A stretch of 64,000 nt of DNA from the NCBI RefSeq assembly GCF_022539315.1, contig NC_066332.1, positions 558,001-622,000 of the forward strand. The letters are read 5' to 3'. This DNA comes from Serinus canaria (taxonomy: Eukaryota > Chordata > Aves > Passeriformes > Fringillidae). Positions 1-9,488 of the stretch are shown in pieces. The position numbers and the translations under genes are program-made. Position 1 is the stretch's first letter. Every line of letters starts with the position of its first letter. The notes below the pieces were generated by a model. That model did no database searches and was not told the origin of the DNA. It saw only the letters and a list, made by a program, of their open reading frames with translations.

Positions 1-225
1 GTTTGTAGTGGGGGTTGCAGAGCATGGTGAACAGGAGCAGCAGTGGGATCAGCAGGTAGGGCAGGTAGATGGAGAGCAGCACCAGGCGCTCGCGCAGCGT
101 CTGAGGGCCCGCGTGCTCCGACTTGGAGAAGTCGTGGAACAGGATGTGGGCCAGGATGGCAAACAGAGTGGTGGCCACGTGGGTGGAGTAGATAATGGCA
201 GGAGTCCTGATCCATCTGCAGCCAC
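1..225 (-). CDS. TMEM97: TMEM97 coding exon 3, truncated by the window (residues 89-163)
   Basis: The acceptor is TCTGTACAG|GTGGCTGC. The peptide includes CRWIRTPAIIYSTHVATT, then FHDFSKSEHAG and ERLVLLSIYLPYLLIP, ending near NPHYK at base 1. These are the third and fourth membrane helices and the start of the cytosolic basic tail. Human TMEM97 ends in a lysine-rich ER-retrieval tail, and the corresponding residues and stop codon lie outside the window. Confidence 0.94.
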
Positions 226-752
226 CTGTACAGAAGCAAAAAGGAAACAATATTTAAGTATTTTGAAACAACCAGAATTCCGAGTGACAGAACACTGACT
301 GCTGCCTCTCTGCCAGGGTAAGCCATCACTCAGATGGAATAGGGAGCAGAAAAACCCTCTACTAGTAGGAACCAAGGAAATTTCTCTCCCCTGATGGCAA
401 TTTAGAACAAAGGGGTGATACTGAAAGATCTAAAGTAACAAAATGAGGACACAGGCTTTACCCAGACCTTTAGCTGGCCTGGAAATTAGCCAGATGTCAA
501 ATGCTGATGGTGGTTACACAAATAGCTGCATCTGACAAGGGCCTGTAGTTACAAGGTTTTGTTTCTGACAAACTTTATTCCATGCTGCTTTCTCAGGTAG
601 AACACTCATGTGGGCCCTAGCAGCCCAGCCCTCTGCAGTACCTCCCTCAAACCCCCAGTCACAACACAGAAACGTTCTCTGCTGCACAGCAGCAGCTGTA
701 CTGCAGAAATGCCCCCAGGACATGCCCTCAATCACCCTGGTTCCCCCCCCAC
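226..752 (-). other. TMEM97: TMEM97 intron 2
   Basis: GT-AG intron of 527 bp. I see no repeat or second gene in it. On the coding strand it starts with a G8 run close to the donor (733-752 region), which could form a G-rich splicing enhancer or slow spliceosome assembly. Confidence 0.85.
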
Positions 753-897
753 CTTTCAGGAAGGCGTAGGCAGCGATGGGGAAGAAGGGCAGCTGGAGAA
801 AGGCTTCACAGTAGATGAACGCCTTGAACCACTCTGGGGGCTGCAGCATCAAGGGGTCCCTGAAGGCAGTTGCATACTGCTGCAACAGGTCTGTCAG
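753..897 (-). CDS. TMEM97: TMEM97 coding exon 2 (residues 41-88)
   Basis: The acceptor is TTTTTTCAG|CTGACAG. The peptide runs [17 protein letters not shown], then [20 protein letters not shown] and ends AYAFLK. It carries D54 (in FRDP) and E71 (in YCEAF), matching conserved acidic positions of the family, and the second membrane helix. It ends in phase 1 (AAA G|GTGGGG). The intron starts with a poly-G run on the coding strand, so the donor is G-rich but valid. Confidence 0.95.
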
Positions 898-2135
898 CTG
901 AAAAAACCCAAAACAACAGTCAGGCACTGAGCATCCACCACAGCAGGGCAGAGCTCGTAGTCCTCCATGGGATGAAGCCACTAGGGTGTGAGCCCTTGGT
1001 CCTGAGCAGGGCTGGGGGCTCCTTCCCAGGGCTGCTGCAGAGGAACAGCTCAGCACCGGGATTTGGGCTCAGGCAGTTGCAATTAGTTTCTGACAGAAAT
1101 GTAAACTCCGGCATGGCTTTACGCTGGACTTTGAACAGAGAGATATGCATTGAGATCTGCTGGTTAACTATTAATTAGAAATGGTTCCTATACTGGAGTA
1201 ATCCTACAGGCAGTTCTGATGGCAAAAACCAAATCACCAGCTGTAAAGCTCAAACAGGAGATGACAGCCTACTACACCCTAACGATGAGGGCTGAACTAA
1301 TTATCTGCCATCCAACTGTTATTTTAATTGATTTTATGATATTCATTATCTTCTATGATTTTGTTCAAAACCCAGCAAACCAGATTTTTACGAATAAATT
1401 CGTAAATTTGGCAGGCCTGCTCCTGCAGCGGCAACAATTCCCTGTTGCATTTTTGGCAGGAATTTGAAGGAATCCCGGGATCGGAGAATGCCCGGGGCCG
1501 CAGGAGCCACGTCCGGGGCACGTGGCGCCGGCCCCGCGCTGCCGCAGCCTCCGGGCGCGGGTTCCGAGCGCGACAGCGGGACAGCGAGGCCATTGCCACG
1601 GAAAGGATGTCCTTGGGCAGTTGTGAAACAACCACAGCCCGCTCTGGGCAGAGGAACGTCCCCACCGCCCGTTCCCGGGGCGAGCAGTGACGCCGCACCA
1701 GTTCCCCGGGGGCCTCCGTGGGACGGGGACACGGAGCGGCCGCCACATCCCCGCCTCAGCTCGGGGCAGCAGCATCGGCCTCAGCCGCCGGACGCGCGGG
1801 TGAACAGCCCTCTCCCGTTCCCACTGCCATTCCCGTTCCCACTGCCATTCCCGTTCCCACTGCCATCTCCCGTTCCCACTGCCATTCCCGTTCCCACTCC
1901 CTCTCCCGTTCCCGCTCCTCCCCAATGAATGACCCGGCTGTGACTCATCCCGTGGCACCAGCACCGCTTTTCTCCCAGACGCTCCTTCACACGCTCGCTG
2001 CAGTTTCTCTCCCCCCCTCCCCCGATGTCTCCACACACGAGATTCGGCGAAGGCCGCCCCCGGCCCCATCAAACCGGCGGATGCCCCGCACGCACTGGCG
2101 GAACGAGCCTCGGCCCGACCCCCGGCCCCACTCAC
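898..2135 (-). other. TMEM97: TMEM97 intron 1
   Basis: GT-AG intron of 1,238 bp. The promoter-proximal half (about 1470-2135) is part of the CpG island. It contains an 18-bp minisatellite at about 1811-1920. The distal half (898-1460) is AT-richer and shows nothing recognisable. Confidence 0.85.
1811..1920. repeat. 18-bp minisatellite in TMEM97 intron 1
   Basis: About five to six tandem units of CCGTTCCCACTGCCATTC, the later units degenerate and shortened (for example CCATCTCCCGTTCC). The tract is pyrimidine-rich on the plus strand and purine-rich in the TMEM97 pre-mRNA. It falls inside the CpG island. Confidence 0.85.
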
Positions 2136-2255
2136 GGCCCGCGGCGCGATCCCGGCGGGCAGCAGCGGCTGCAGGTCGATGAGCGCCGTGATCGGGATGT
2201 GCGAGATGAAATAGAGGGCGAAGAGCCGCTCCCGCCACCGCGGAGCCGCCGCCAT
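2136..2255 (-). CDS. TMEM97: TMEM97 coding exon 1 (residues 1-40)
   Basis: The exon encodes 40 residues beginning MAAAPRWRERLF, with the family signature YFISHIPIT followed by IDLQPLLP, the first membrane helix and loop. The ATG is the complement of 2253-2255. Earlier in-frame sequence is only GC-rich 5'UTR. The exon ends in phase 0 at a consensus donor (GCC|GTGAGT; GT at 2134-2135). Acidic residue D27 lies in the IDLQ motif and corresponds to human D29. Confidence 0.95.
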
Positions 2256-2329
2256 CGCCGCGCCCGGCCCCGCCCCCCGCGCTGGCCCCGCCCCCGCCAC
2301 GCCCGGCGGCGGCCACGTCCCGCGGCACG

Positions 2330-2391
2330 GCCCCGCCCACGTGCCACACCCCGCTCTGGTCCCGCCCACGTGCCACACCCCGCTCCTGCCC
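2330..2391. repeat. Duplicated GC-box/E-box module upstream of TMEM97
   Basis: Two near-identical units of about 29 bp. Each holds a CCGCCCACGTGCCACACCCC block that fuses an Sp1-type GC box to a CACGTG E-box. The second copy begins immediately after the first. The units sit about 85-120 bp upstream of the TMEM97 start codon. Confidence 0.85.
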
Positions 2392-2780
2392 CGCCCCTGT
2401 CGGTTCTTTCCCTGCTTTCTTTCCCCCTTTCCCCGCTCTTTCCCCCTTTCCCCGCTCTTTCCCCCTCCCCCGGTGGTGCCGGCAGCCGCGTCCCCGCCAC
2501 CCCGGCTCTTGTCCCCCGTGGTCCCGCACCTCGGCCCCGCCGTTTCTCCCCCGCACGCGTGGATGAGGAGCTCCAGAGCCCAGGCGTGCCCGTGTCCCGT
2601 GCCAGCCCGGCCCGCACTGCAGGGCTCGGGTTCCCCCGGTTCCGAGCGGGGTCCCGGCCCCCGGTCACAGCCACGGCTGCAGGAGCCGCGCGGAGCCGGG
2701 AGCGGCACCCGAGGGGAGAACGGGACGGGGAAGAGCGGGCAGGAAAGAACGGCACCACCACCGCATTTTCAAATGTCACA

Positions 2781-2786
2781 TTTAAT
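2781..2786 (-). terminator. NLK: Probable distal NLK polyadenylation signal (ATTAAA)
   Basis: ATTAAA on the minus strand, followed by a GGTGGTGGTG downstream element before sequence composition switches to the TMEM97 CpG island. Chosen over AATAAA at 2948-2953 because the downstream GU element is clearer. Confidence 0.6.
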
Positions 2787-2947
2787 GTTTTCACCACTGT
2801 ACTCCAAATCTACATTTTACAAAGTGACCAGCAAGTGTGCCACATTAACTGACCAACCTCTGAGATTTTACCTTTCATACCAGTGTCTTCTGGGGCTCGA
2901 TAATTAAACACGTTTCTCATTCAAGTGAATTGAAATGATTCAGTTGG

Positions 2948-2953
2948 TTTTAT
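2948..2953 (-). terminator. NLK: Alternative NLK polyadenylation signal (AATAAA)
   Basis: The canonical hexamer on the minus strand, about 165 nt before the distal signal. I see no strong GU-rich element just downstream, so it may be a proximal, weaker site. Confidence 0.45.
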
Positions 2954-4084
2954 TCTCAGGAGCCTCATAAAAAACAAAGATATTGCACCATCTTTGTTCA
3001 GTTATTCAATGTTTGTCTCTTTCACAGCAAATAATTACTTCATTGAAGTTAAAACTTCCAAACATAACTTACTAATAGTCTCCAATTCCAGCTCAGATCA
3101 CTCTTGTTGAAAATACTCTGCTAAATACAGATAACTTACAATAACTTTAACAGTTAATTGTCCATAACAAACACCATGGTTTCTCTCCAGACCAAGGCTC
3201 AAATTTTAAGACCACCTTTTAGTATTCCTTTGTACAGGTGAAAAACAGTCTTCAATTTTCTAGTCTTGTTTTAAATACAAAAGTTGGAAGGGACATTCAA
3301 GTTTCAAGTCTCCACACTAAACTTAAAAAAAAAAAAAAATCATGTGGAGGTAAACAAACCAAGTTGTATACTCCAGGAGGTAGAGGCCTTCAATTTGTGT
3401 TCATATATACATATGCACAGAATTCAGTGTTCCAACAGAAAAAGAATTAGCCAAAAAGTAATAAAAGTTATTTACTACTGTGACATTTCAAGACTTCCAC
3501 AGCTCTGCCTAAAGACACAAACACAATTAACAGAATTCCCTATGTGCTTTTTTTTGTCCTTTTCTTTTTTTTTCTCTCAACTGTCCAGTGCAGGAAAAAG
3601 TTCTCACAAAATTTCACAGACCTAAAATGTGCAAGCTAGTTTCTCTCTATACAGCAATGATGTCAGGGATCTCTGAAATTAGCCCATAAATGGAATTATT
3701 TACACACATAGAAGATGCATGCTGGGGGGTTTTATGTAAGAAAGAGCAGAAAAACTTCTAATAAAAATAGATTAAATATATATATATATTTATACTGGGT
3801 AAGGAAACAGAAGTTTAGTCTCTCCTAGTCACAAACTCATTCTCTCTACTCACAACATTTGATTTTAGAACAGCACACATCACCATCACAGCTCTAGTGA
3901 GAAGCTATTTATAGGGTTGGGCATCAGGGGACGTGGCCACTTCCCACGGCCACTGCCACCCAAAGGGACTTCATGATTGGTCGCAGTCAAGTTTTCTGTA
4001 TTCCTTAGTTCTAGAAAACCCAAAATCTTCAGGAATGGCTCAATATCAAAACGTATGTCTATCTGTTTGTACAATCTCACTTCA

Positions 4085-4133
4085 ATAAAAAAAAAAAAGG
4101 AGAAAAAAAAAAGGAAAAACAAAAAGAAAAAAA
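4085..4133 (-). repeat. U-rich tract in NLK 3'UTR
   Basis: An A-rich block on the plus strand, which is almost pure uridine with a few C and G in the NLK mRNA. It is a potential binding platform for U-rich-binding proteins (HuR, TIA1 class), about 295 nt downstream of the stop codon. Confidence 0.7.
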
Positions 4134-4426
4134 CCTCCCCGAATTTGGTTCAATTCTGTTTGTTCTGAGCTGAGCCATCACAGCTGCACTAGAATTCATA
4201 AAACACGTGCAACTCTGGGTAAAATATTTTCTTCTAAAAGCACAACCACTTTACAAGATTAAAAGTCTAGTACATTTCTAAGTATTATTCATATTGTACA
4301 AGTAGTGGTTGTTAATTTAAAACTTCATTAGTAAAATTACAGTACAAGCATGATTAACCTCCAGAATTGCAAATCCCAGGCTCCAGTGGAAAGCTACATT
4401 ACATCTTCAGTAGTACAGGGCTCGGG

Positions 4427-4481
4427 TCACTCCCACACCAGCGGCGACGGCGGCATCTCGGAGGGCTGGGCGACCGTGGAG
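4427..4481 (-). CDS. NLK: NLK coding exon 11 (residues 510-527, stop)
   Basis: The acceptor TCTGTGCAG|C completes S510. The peptide STVAQPSEMPPSPLVWE ends at a TGA (complement of 4427-4429). The terminal PPSPLVWE matches the vertebrate NLK C-terminus. The upstream intron end is a 25-bp tandem repeat with several decoy acceptors. Confidence 0.97.
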
Positions 4482-5022
4482 CTGCACAGACACAGACACA
4501 GCACTGCTCACTGCAGGGCCCAGGGCCACAGCTCCCTGCAGGGCCCAGGGCCACAGCTCCCTGCAGGGCCCAGGGCCACAGCTCCCTGCTCAGGGGGACC
4601 AAACAGGACCAAACCCCAAACCCAACCCGAGCCCAGGGACACCAAACCCCCCGGGACCAAACCCCAAACCCAACCTGAGCCCAACAACGGCCACCAGCAC
4701 CCACAGCAAATACTCCTTTATCTGCACATTTTCACCCCTCAGTCCCTCCTTCCAGCACCTCCACCCTCCATGACCAAAACTCAACTTGCCAACCTTCCCA
4801 ATTCCGGTTTCGGTCTGACTCCTGTTCTTTTGCACAAAAATGTTCTTGAAACTTTTGCACGTTTTACTTAAATTCTAGAAGAATTCATAAATACAGCTCA
4901 CAAACGTTTTATCTATGGGGCCTTCCTATCGCAGGAATTGAAAACCTAAAACATTCTGGATGTGTGAATTCTGTACTACTAATAAATGGGAATTAATATC
5001 AGATGTGATTACATACAGTTAC
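4482..5022 (-). other. NLK: NLK intron 10
   Basis: A 541-bp GT-AG intron. Its 3' third (4511-4590) is a 25-bp tandem repeat. Next to it (about 4597-4690) are two copies of a CCAAACC-rich block of roughly 45 bp. The rest is unremarkable. Confidence 0.85.
4511..4590. repeat. 25-bp tandem repeat before NLK exon 11
   Basis: Period of exactly 25 bp, with unit starts at 4511, 4536 and 4561 and a partial fourth unit. Each unit holds CTGCAGGGCCCAGGGCCACA plus five bases. In the transcript each unit contains CCCTGCAG, an AG acceptor-like motif. Confidence 0.92.
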
Positions 5023-5116
5023 CTAATAAAGCTCTTAAAAGCAGCAGACTGAGGGTTGATGCAGAGAGGCACTCTGTTTCCTTTCTGCTGTTCCAAAATG
5101 AACTGATGAATTATTT
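5023..5116 (-). CDS. NLK: NLK coding exon 10 (residues 480-509)
   Basis: The acceptor GTACAG|AA completes E479. The peptide IIHQFILEQQKGNRVPLC continues INPQSAAFKSFI, part of the C-terminal extension. It ends two bases into S510 (AG|GTAACT). Confidence 0.97.
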
Positions 5117-5662
5117 CTGTACACAGGAGAAAAATACAGAACAACACAGCATTAACACTTCTGGCTTCAGTAAAATGCATTGTCAACTGGAAGAAAAGAG
5201 AACTTCCCTTATGAAGAGTGCATTTTAGGGAGGATAGAAGAGCTCCATCTTCCCTAAATCTGACTGCTCAGCTTCACCTCCAGGCTGCAGGACAGCTGTG
5301 GAGGTCATGCCTCACAGCCCCAAAAGGCCACACAGTGACTTCCCCTTCCCCCAGTGTGACCCTTCAGCAAAAGGATGAGGAACAGGGCACCAGGGATGGG
5401 CATTGCTGAGGTTTGAAACCCACAGACTTCTGCAGGTCAGCTCATGCTTGTGCCACTGCTTTATCTCAGAACGCTTAAAATTCCGTTCTTTTGGTGAAAA
5501 GAAATTATTTCCAGTGTCTACTATGGAAAAATACCGAAAGGAAACCAGCCCCAGGGTCACTGTGTGGATCCAGAGCACAAATCCCAACTCCATCCCAGCT
5601 CCATCCCACGTCCCCCCTGCTGCAGGGGGACAACTGCACCTGCAAGGTCAACTCCTGCTCAC
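5117..5662 (-). other. NLK: NLK intron 9
   Basis: GT-AG intron of 546 bp with nothing recognisable beyond its splice sites. Confidence 0.85.
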
Positions 5663-5861
5663 CTTTCACCTGCCGGACAGAACTGAGGTTCTTCTCAAAA
5701 GTGTCATCGAATTTGGGATTAGTGATGGGTTCAAAATCACTGGTATAAACTCTGCCAGTCGAAGTGGAGAAACAACACTTGCACATACAGGTGTGGTAGC
5801 GCAACCGGCCCTCGTCCAGGTAGGGGTGAGCTAAGGCATCCTTAGCAGATATCCTTTTGGA
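5663..5861 (-). CDS. NLK: NLK coding exon 9 (residues 413-478)
   Basis: Starts SKRISAKDALAHPYLDEG, which closes the kinase domain with the invariant arginine R415. It continues into the Cys-rich RYHTCMCKCCFSTSTG segment and the C-terminal extension ending SSVRQVK. It ends in phase 1 (AAAG|GTGAGC). It reads FEPITNPK, where I recall FEPVTNPK in human, a conservative change. Confidence 0.97.
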
Positions 5862-6901
5862 CTGGGAGCAGCATGGGAGGGAAGAGAGCAGGCGTGAGGT
5901 CTGTTCAGAGCTCCTGGAACCACTCATCACTTAATCCTCAGGGCTTGACAAACCCGCAGTGGTGGGGAAGGAGCTGCCACTAGAGGGGAGCTGAGGCTCA
6001 CAAACCAGCTGGGTGGCACCGACCTGCCTCAGCCACCACGGCAAACACTGAGCACACAGCTTTTAGGAACGTGCCTTCCAAAGGCTTTTTTCTCCAGATA
6101 ACCTTACAATTATGACTCCTCCAATAAATCAAAACAAGCTGGGAAAGACAGCATTCTAACTGTTGAGGGAGTCAGAAAGGAATTATTATTTCTTTTAAAA
6201 TGTGGAAGTTATGGTTTAACATTTCCATGGTTCTGCTCAGCAAAGCAATCTTAAGGTTTAAAAAAACACACTCCAAAGGCAGTGCTTCTAAATGCTTCAT
6301 CAACCCCCAGCCTCCTCCTTTGCACTGCAGTCACTCTGTTTTACATTTGCAATTTGGGGGTTTCTGTGGGAATGAAATAATTAAGATTATAAATTCCAAT
6401 ATCATATTTTCTTGTGACAATTCTCTACAATGTCCCAAGAAACGAAATCCAAAATCCACAGCAGCAAATTTTTATTAGAAAAACAGATGCTCAGTGGAAA
6501 AACGATCCTGTTCTGTGATTGGGGATGCAGGAGGAATTTTTTGTGTGTTGCAAGACCAGGAACACCCCCGTGTCCCTAATTAGAACTGCATCAAAGTAGC
6601 TGATGTTCTGCTACCTACACCCAGCTCGGAAAAGAGCATGAGTCATGCACAGCCTCATCCTTCCCACTGCCAGAGCTTCCTTCCCAGGACCACTCGGTTT
6701 GAAACATGAAACCCCCATTCCAGGGGGAACTGATCAGCCAATTATACGATATTTTTTACTTTTTTCATGGACCAGAAGTACTGCAATGCCACGTAGAAGG
6801 AAACCAGCTAAAGCAGTCCTTGACTTCCAACACTCATTTGCACCAGACAACAAAAACTGTTCAAAGCAGAAGTATTAGAGGTGATTTTCAGTCCTACTTA
6901 C
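5862..6901 (-). other. NLK: NLK intron 8
   Basis: GT-AG intron of 1,040 bp. No repeat or gene seen. Confidence 0.85.
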
Positions 6902-6988
6902 TGGATCAAAGACCAACATCCTGCAAAGGAGATGAACTGCTTCATGTGTAGCTTGACTGGAGAGTGTATATAGGACAGGAAGGGATGG
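6902..6988 (-). CDS. NLK: NLK coding exon 8 (residues 384-412)
   Basis: An 87-bp phase-0 exon between CTACAG|CCATCC and GATCCA|GTAAGT. It encodes PSLPVLYTLSSQATHEAV and LLCRMLVFDP of the kinase C-lobe. It is short and was placed by filling the gap between exons 7 and 9. Confidence 0.97.
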
Positions 6989-9386
6989 CTGTAGGGGGAA
7001 TGGGAGGAAGAGAAGCACAGAGTGTCCTGTCAGATCCATCAGCAGGAGAACCCTGTTCCCGCACGCGCCATTCCACAGTCAGCAAGGACAAACTCCTTGT
7101 TAAAGGGGACAAGTAGTACCTAATGCTTTCCAGCATGACAATAAGCACCATTACAAAATCCAGCAACTGTAATAAAGATCCAACTGATCACTGTTCCCCT
7201 TAGTTCAGGTGTAATCCCTGGAAAAACCTGCTTTTCTTTATGTATTTTTCTCTACAGACACCACTCCCAGATGTAGCTGCTCCAGGGTTTGATTAACTCC
7301 ACCATTTCCAGTAGTTCATTTTTTAATCTCAGTTCCTCCCAAATTATGGATTACTTTGCTTTTCCTTGCCCAGGCAATCCACAGCTGACTGACAGTGACA
7401 GAAGGACTGTACTGGATGTCAGGGTTGCGTAAATTTCCCAGTATAAATAAAAATTACACCTCCAGAGTGACATCAGTCGAAGTTAACCCTGACGTGCCAC
7501 ACAGAGCCCTGAGCACTTCCCAGCCTTGGTTTCCCAGGGCAGCCTATGGAATATAAAGCTGCAGTGTTTGGTAACTCTCCTCCTCTGGCTTGCTCTCTCC
7601 CACAGCAGAGGGATCACAACAGGGGGGTTTGGACCCCACAGGTTTTCCTTTGGGAAGGGGGTCAGCAGGGACAGGGACAGCTCACTCACCCTGGGGCTGC
7701 CAGGGACACGATTCACTTGAACTTTTAAATACCAAACTGACAAAGTCTAGGGAGTATGTAAATACCCATTTTGCTAGCACACAGTGGGGTAGGGGGGGTT
7801 GAACCAGAAACTTCTGGCATTAATCTATTTTTGCACAGAGCAGCAAAATGCCTCACCCCTCTCTCCCACTGCGCTCACCTACGGCGAGTAAAAATAGTCG
7901 GTGTGACAAAGCAATCGCCCGCTTCTAACTTGGGCTCCTCTCCCTGTTCGTCTAATTAGGAAACCAGCAACGTTTAACCACTTACAACCAGCAAAAGCTC
8001 CACTGCAGAATATCAAAAGCCAGGAATTTGCACTCAAACGTGAAGTGTGTTTCAAGTTGAAAACAAAAATACCAGTCATCCCCTGGATGCTCTATATGCC
8101 CTGTCCCCAAGGTGCAGTGAGCACACCAGCTCCCATGGCACTCCAGGGAGAATCAACATTGTTTTCCACAACACACATACAACTAACTCTTAGAGTGTAT
8201 TTCTTACAACTTTGTGGCTACAGGACATTGAATCTGTAGTGGAAACTTCTTATGCCATTGCACCTCACTAGCTTTTTAGGATTTCCACCATCCTGTGGGT
8301 CATAAAACACTGCGTTTAAGAGTCAAACTCTTCTAGCACATGATAGCAGAAAAATAAACTTAACTTAAAACTGGCAGAGAAAATCTGAAGGAAATCCTCC
8401 TGTTATTAATGCTCAAATAAAAAATCCTGTCATGCAATTGAACAGCGACAACTTTATGTAGTGGATCCAAAGTGCCAGGGAGGCAGAACTCCCACATGTC
8501 AATAATAAAGCAGAATATACATGCAATGCTCATTTCTATGGTAACTACTATTGTAGTGAGCAGACGTGAGAAATTACTTCAACATGCAGAAAATAATGAT
8601 GCAAACTTAACTACTGGAGCAAGTACAGGCCAATAATTTTGTTAATTTTGTTAGCAATCATAAAAATGACCCTACTGGAGAGCCACAGAGCCTTATCCCT
8701 GCACTAGAGATGCCTGCACAAGCATTTCTTTGTATCTGTTAACACTACATTGCATTTGCCCTTTTTATTGCCCAATCAGCACAATGACTCCATCCTGCCT
8801 TTTTCATTTGGTTTGGTGTCTTTTTCCAAGCTAACTTTTACTCCAGTTGTGTTGAATGCTGTATCTCAGCTTTCAGCCTCTTGTTGGGCCCTCCTGAGCA
8901 GCTCAGGTCTGAGCCCAGGTGTGCAGGGACCCTCCGGGCTTGGTGTGCTGGAGGTTCAGCCCTTGGCTCTGGGCAGTGGGTGAATTCCACCTCTAACACT
9001 CCTGATCCTGGCAGTGCAGCAGCCCTCCAGGGCTTTATGAATTATACTGTCAATTTTAATTTATGTCTCTTGCCAGTACTAACACTTAAATTTAACATCT
9101 TCATTCAAAGTAGGTATCAAAACACTGCTGCCTCAGAAAGGGAGACTTTCACCTGGGTCATCAAGTCCGACAATCCCCCGGGGCAGAAGCCAGAAATGCC
9201 CCTGACTAGTGAAAAGCCCCCTTGTCTCCACAGCAGGTGGAGTCAGCACAGATCAGCCCCTGTCCCCCGTGCTGAACCCAGCACCGACCCTGCACAGACA
9301 GCAACCATCCAGGCCGTGGGAATTCAGTCAGGCTGTGAAAGCCCAGCCTGGTGGGGCTGGGTGGCTGCAGCCAGCCCTGGCAGTAC
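6989..9386 (-). other. NLK: NLK intron 7
   Basis: GT-AG intron of 2,398 bp. Mostly unique, AT-leaning sequence. A short stretch at about 9120-9180 contains CATCAAGTCCGACAATCCC, reminiscent of the antisense 3' end of a CR1 LINE but too diverged to be sure. Confidence 0.8.
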
Positions 9387-9488
9387 CTGTTTATGAGGAC
9401 CCCTGAGTATGTGTGCCTTGGCGCCTTCACAAGCCGTCCTCATCGCCTCCAGCGACGGCGTGCCCAGCAGGTCTGTGATCAGATCCAG
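9387..9488 (-). CDS. NLK: NLK coding exon 7 (residues 350-383)
   Basis: A 102-bp phase-0 exon. It encodes LDLITDLLGTPSLEAMRT and then the CMGC insert region ending ILRGPHKQ. The boundaries are GTGCAG|CTGGAT and AAACAG|GTACTG. Skipping it would keep the frame. Confidence 0.97.

Larger units (their letters stand above)
1..2255 (-). other. TMEM97: TMEM97 (sigma-2 receptor) locus, 3' end cut by window
   Basis: Three coding exons join in frame to 163 complete codons, plus one further base at the window edge. Human TMEM97 has 176 residues as I recall, so roughly ten C-terminal residues and the stop lie outside. TMEM97 is a four-helix EXPERA-family membrane protein of the ER and endolysosome. It is known as the sigma-2 receptor and as a partner of NPC1 in cholesterol transport. 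Acidic residues reported to matter for ligand binding in human (D29, D56, E73) appear to match D27, D54 and E71 here. The gene is read in the same direction as NLK, whose 3' end lies about 0.5 kb upstream. The identification is firm. The exact C-terminus and UTR limits are not visible. Confidence 0.95.
1470..2760 (-). promoter_or_regulatory. TMEM97: CpG island and promoter of TMEM97
   Basis: GC- and CpG-dense stretch spanning the TMEM97 first exon and about 500 bp upstream. Just upstream of the ATG are several GC boxes (CCCCGCCC) and two CACGTG E-boxes at 2338-2343 and 2367-2372, followed by a pyrimidine tract (about 2416-2470) made of repeated CTTTCCCC blocks. Mammalian TMEM97 is known to respond to sterols through SREBP-2. 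I do not see a perfect sterol response element, so sterol control here is inference. Confidence 0.8.
2765..4426 (-). other. NLK: NLK 3'UTR and poly(A) site
   Basis: AT-rich non-coding sequence of about 1.66 kb after the NLK stop. On the minus strand the best 3' end is ATTAAA at 2781-2786, followed about 20-30 nt downstream by a GU-rich GGTGGTGGTG element (2751-2762), so cleavage is probably near 2765. A canonical AATAAA at 2948-2953 is an alternative site. The region abuts the TMEM97 CpG island. Confidence 0.75.

Noticed and set aside
1365..2708. 447-codon minus-strand open frame over the TMEM97 first exon
   Set aside because: It reads from CpG-island 5' flank through exon 1 into intron 1. 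Length is explained by high GC, and only the 40 TMEM97 codons match a known protein.
3275..3315. GTTGGAAGGGACATTCAAGT in the NLK 3'UTR as a CR1 3' end
   Set aside because: It shares GTTGGAAGGGAC with the common avian repeat ending, but the following sequence does not continue the match.
9120..9180. Possible second CR1 fragment (CATCAAGTCCGACAATCCC)
   Set aside because: Only one short motif is shared, and without an alignment it is not safe to call a mobile element.
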